Assembly: GCF_905220415.1 (NCBI RefSeq)
Contig: NC_059551.1
Span: forward strand, 3,978,001-4,042,000
Length of the DNA: 64,000 nucleotides
Direction of reading: 5' to 3'
DNA from: Colias croceus
Taxonomy: Eukaryota; Arthropoda; Insecta; Lepidoptera; Pieridae
The position numbers were made by a program, and so were the translations under genes. Shown piece by piece: positions 60,200 to 64,000 of the stretch. The notes under the pieces were generated by a model. That model searched no databases. It worked only from the letters and a program-made list of their open reading frames with translations, and was not told the origin of the DNA. Position 1 is the first letter of the stretch. Each line of letters begins with the position of its first letter.

Positions 60200-63100
60200 A
60201 ACTTTCATTACGTATGTTGTTACTCTCTCAATTGATTGTACATTTTTTTGGTATTACTAGTATCAAGGAAAAGACATGCAAATTGTTTGACTTCGTAAAT
60301 GGCTGTAAAACTCTCTCAGTCTTTGCATTATGGACGATGAAAATAGCCATTGAATAAGAATCATTTCTCAAAGAGTAGTATAATAGAGGTCGTAATAGCA
60401 GCACTCATGGTAATAACGATGCTAAGCCACAAGTGATTACAAGCGTTTACCGAATTATTCGGTTCAATCATTCACTGTAATATTGGGAATAAAATCTCTG
60501 GAATTTTATTGGAACGTCAGCCAGTCTTTGTAATAACTATGTCTGAGCTGAAAGGGTTCAGGAATTTCGTTATAAATATAGTACTTAGAGTCGGAATGTT
60601 AATAAGTATATTGATTGTATAGCTTAATATACTGATTATAAAAATTCAAGACAGGAATGTAGAGATAGGTATTTTTATAGAAATTTATAACACTGGATTT
60701 TTTAAGAACGAATGATTACTCTACCTACTATTTAAGTTTTTTTTTTCTATTAAAACTACGTAATTGTTACTCTAGATCAAAAAAAGAAATAATATGATAA
60801 AGTTACGTTACGTTAATGACATAAAAAATATTAATACAGCAACCGTAGTTAGTTTCCTCATAATATTAGCATCAGTGTCCTAAAAAATGGATTAAGCGTA
60901 GAGTCCCAAAATGCTTATTGGAAACGTTGCCCGCCCCTAACCGCTTGATTCGTTTCAGCCTACTGCCAATTAGGGTCAATTTTCGGCTAGCACAAAGGTC
61001 CTGAAGACCACAGGTCGGTAATTAAAACAAACAGGATCAAAAAGGTCCGCTCCAGGCGCCACGGGGAGACGTGCGTCCCGACGCGCCGTCGCTGCCCGCA
61101 ACCTACCCCCTCATTATAAACTTAATCTAATTATTGAATTCGTACAATGTTGTGTTTACATTTTTTTTTCTAATTTACTCCTCTATATTTTGGGATGGAT
61201 GCGTAAGCGCTAAATGGCACGTTTAAAGCAATATATCATACAAAATGGAGTCACTGTGGTACCGACGGTGATTTTCTCACGCTAAGGACACGGAGTCAGA
61301 TTTCGGTCCAGTTATTACAGGTTATGTTTTGCCTCTATATAATGATTATGTGGCGCTTAACTAGTAATACATTTTTTCTGGTACTGAGTCAGATAATAGG
61401 AATTTTAATGAAAAATATTGGAAGGATAATAGACGATACAATATTAGCTATTAGGTCAATGATATGACAAACCAATTTGTGAGCCCAAGACACAGTTAAG
61501 TATATTAAATAGTTCTATTCGATGGGCTGCAGTGGTAGCACAGATATTGTTCAAAGTAAAGATGTAAGTAACTTTGACGATTTTCCGTACCTATATCATG
61601 GAAAATTCTAGCAAAAATGTACCTTTATAGGTACTTTCCCAGAACTTCGTCGCATGCTATGAGAGTGATAGTATAGAGTTAACTTACATAATTCCTTGTG
61701 GATTATAACATATTTTACATAATTGACTAGTGTCGATATTTAGTTCAGTAAGTACTTATCATATTTACACTGTTATGTTTTTAATTAGTATCATGTTCTG
61801 TAACCTATATTAGGTACCAAAATCTAGGTAGCTGACCAGAAATTCAAAGTAGTTATTTCAGATCGCTTCTAAGAAAGGTTCACAAAAGTTTCGTGGGAAG
61901 AGACAGGACAGGAGGTCAATGTATCGACCTCCATGAGCAAATTACAAGTCGGCGATGGACGTGATCGATTTGTCCATGCATATGACATGTTATTGTGAGC
62001 GTTTTGGATCCAAACCGATTCATTTACCACGCTTACAATGAGTGAAAGTTGTCATTAAGTCTTTATTAGTGTTCCCACAATTATGGGGTAAGAATTGAGA
62101 TTGTGTCTTATATTATCATCGCATTTCGTTTTGACATTGTGAATTGTGATGGTGGTATCATAAACATAAATATATATGTAATTTGAACAGAATTCAGTGA
62201 ATAAATTGATATTTTAATATTTTATAATGCTAGTTAGTTTTTTCAACTTTTTAATATTGAAATCTAATATTAAGTATAACGAAACTTAACTTTTCTTAAT
62301 ACATATTGCAGCTCGATTTCAAGAATCAAGATACATGTTTGTTCAAAAATGCGAATGCAAGATACTATACATTATTGCCACTACTCATAGGTACATTTAT
62401 TGCGAAAAAAATACCTACAGAGTTATGATTAATTTGTATGATATACAAAACGAGGTCTAAGGAAGTAATCCTGTCGAATAATAATACATATGTTATACTT
62501 TTCATCACCTCACCTCTTACATATCACCTTGAAACAAAATAAAACTTAGGTGATAACTAAAAGTTAAAACTACGGTCTACGCACATGATTATGTATATTG
62601 CACATAATTTAACACCTATAATATTCTTAATATATTATATTTTAATGTTATTCAAATATTTTCATGATGAACTCCGTTATTATTATTTATCCTCGATTCA
62701 GTATATTGTTGTTAAAGTTGTTGTTGAAATTCAATGAAATTATATAAACAGGCGATTCCTCATAAAATAACCTAGAAACAATTTAATAAAACACTTAGTT
62801 AATTAAATATAATATTTCAAATATTATAAATTCTTGAACATGACACTTCATCGCAATAATTGCTACTTCAATTACGACAGGCGCTACAAATCTAAACAAA
62901 ATTTACAATACATGGAATAGATAAGTAGGTATGTACTAAAATATAATTGCATACATAAGTATGTTGAATCGAATGGTATCCCCGGCTATATCTAACAAGC
63001 GAATAAATTCAAGGCGCGTAGTTACTTGAATATGCATTATTCGTTCCACAGTACGCATATCTACTGGACGTCATCAACACAGTGGGGTCAGAAACTGCAT

Positions 63101-63954
63101 AATCAGCCTTAGCCCTTACGTAAGTAAATCTGATAGCACTAGGCGTGTCGGTTGGGCGGGCTCCGCATTCTAAATTCAAATTGCTAGTTACCGCTCACGC
63201 GAACTAATTGTACAGATTAAAAACGTTAAAAATATACACATATATCTACTATTGTGCATAATATAGATAATATGTACTTACTTTTTAAAACGGCCTTTTT
63301 TAAACGTAAAAGTGTTGTTTATGAAACATTTTAATTTTGCGGAATAATTATTGTAACTACATGCTGATTAAAAAAATTAAACATATACTTAAACTTTTTA
63401 ATCAGCCATTGTTTTTTATGAAACATTTTAAGCGACGTTCGATTTGTAAATTGTAAGCCAATATTTCAAAATGGTAATTAATGGGTTGTGAAATTGAATT
63501 AAAGATATTCAAAAATAAAGCAGGATCGCGTGTTTTCCATCACTTAATAATCGCTACCTTTTACTGATCATAAGGATATCTCAATCGGCGGACTCAATAA
63601 ATTGATTGCTTTAATAAACATCGTTGGTCTTTAGATGCAGTGTTTTGTTGTACGATGGTTTCGGGCCACGAAAATAGAGACTTTAAAATTGTTTGACTGA
63701 CTTTGAAAAATAGTAAATTTTTACATGTTTAAGTTCTCTATCTATCTATTTGGAGTTTTTTTGACTTGAATGTGACACTATCATGGCACATTTAACATAA
63801 CATAGGTACATATACTACATATACAAAATGAGATACATAGCGTTTCATCAAAATTTGTATGTAGAAGTAAAACGCAAATATGAAACTACCAATTAACTAT
63901 GTATGAGCCCCTCGTTTTTAGTATCGAAATATATAGCAATAACTCATCTTATTC
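60200..63954. other. Gene-free DNA with one GC-rich block
   Basis: No gene is recognised. The block at about 60925-61110 is GC-rich ('gcgccacggggagacgtgcg') with sharp AT-rich borders and no good open frame, so it is a candidate conserved non-coding element. About 61900-62080 and 62990-63180 are moderately less AT-rich. The rest is AT-rich. Confidence 0.4.
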
Positions 63955-64000
63955 TTATAATATTATAAACGTGAAAGTTTGTGAGATAGGATAAATTGGA
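63955..64000 (+). mobile_element. 5' end of a Helitron-like element, cut by the window
   Basis: The motif 'taatattataaacgtgaaag' near the window end matches the start of the copies at 8914 and 22606. The remainder lies outside. Confidence 0.5.

Noticed and set aside
51160..64000. A drumstick or sob paralogue next to odd
   Set aside because: No second Odd-type finger (such as FRRQDHLRDHR) is visible in the open frames of the window, although the genes are clustered in flies.
1..64000. CRISPR arrays, bacterial operons, rRNA or tRNA genes
   Set aside because: No regular direct-repeat and spacer array, no operon-like coding density and no recognisable RNA gene. The direct repeats present are microsatellites or transposon parts.

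Overview
This window is animal nuclear DNA, very probably from a moth or butterfly. It is AT-rich, has introns with GT-AG ends, contains one insect developmental gene (odd-skipped), and is dense in repeats typical of Lepidoptera. Those repeats include a full-length RTE retrotransposon, Helitron-like elements ending in a GC hairpin plus CTAG, mariner and Harbinger-type MITEs. There is no sign of bacterial or organellar sequence. Species cannot be decided from the sequence alone.

Layout. 1-12.5 kb is gene-free, with a repeat at 4.8-5.4 kb, a striking 579-bp near-perfect inverted repeat (5361-5939), a promoter-like patch (6.5-6.7 kb), a 201-bp insertion with 19-bp target duplications (7803-8003) and a Helitron-like copy (8.9 kb). 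12568-19384 is a composite mobile element. It has terminal inverted repeats of about 550 bp built of tandem modules, a 9-bp target duplication, a complete nested RTE (13193-16388) and a second, endonuclease-less reverse transcriptase ORF (16970-18226). 19.4-31.5 kb is gene-free with scattered Helitron-like copies. 31.7-41.4 kb is rich in DNA-transposon derivatives: a 569-bp MITE, a 1.17-kb TIR element, a mariner nested in another TIR element, and two of the window's three Harbinger-type MITE copies (the third is at 27.7 kb).

The only host gene I can support is odd-skipped (48804-50704, plus strand, three coding exons, 350 aa, four C2H2 fingers, C-terminal eh1-like motif). About 10 kb upstream of it and 10 kb downstream are free of other recognisable genes. 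They hold several compact GC-richer blocks, which suggests a regulatory domain. Two upstream blocks (41.5 kb and 47.25 kb) combine TCF-like sites with GCCGCC helper-like sites, and the odd promoter itself carries a TCF-like site. A downstream block has an 18-bp Meis/TGIF-type palindrome (55133). These regulatory readings are inferences from motifs.

How it fits together: a transcription-factor gene sits in a large non-coding neighbourhood, and the distal half of the window is repeatedly colonised and nested by transposons. The reverse transcriptases act on their own RNAs and have no visible link to odd.
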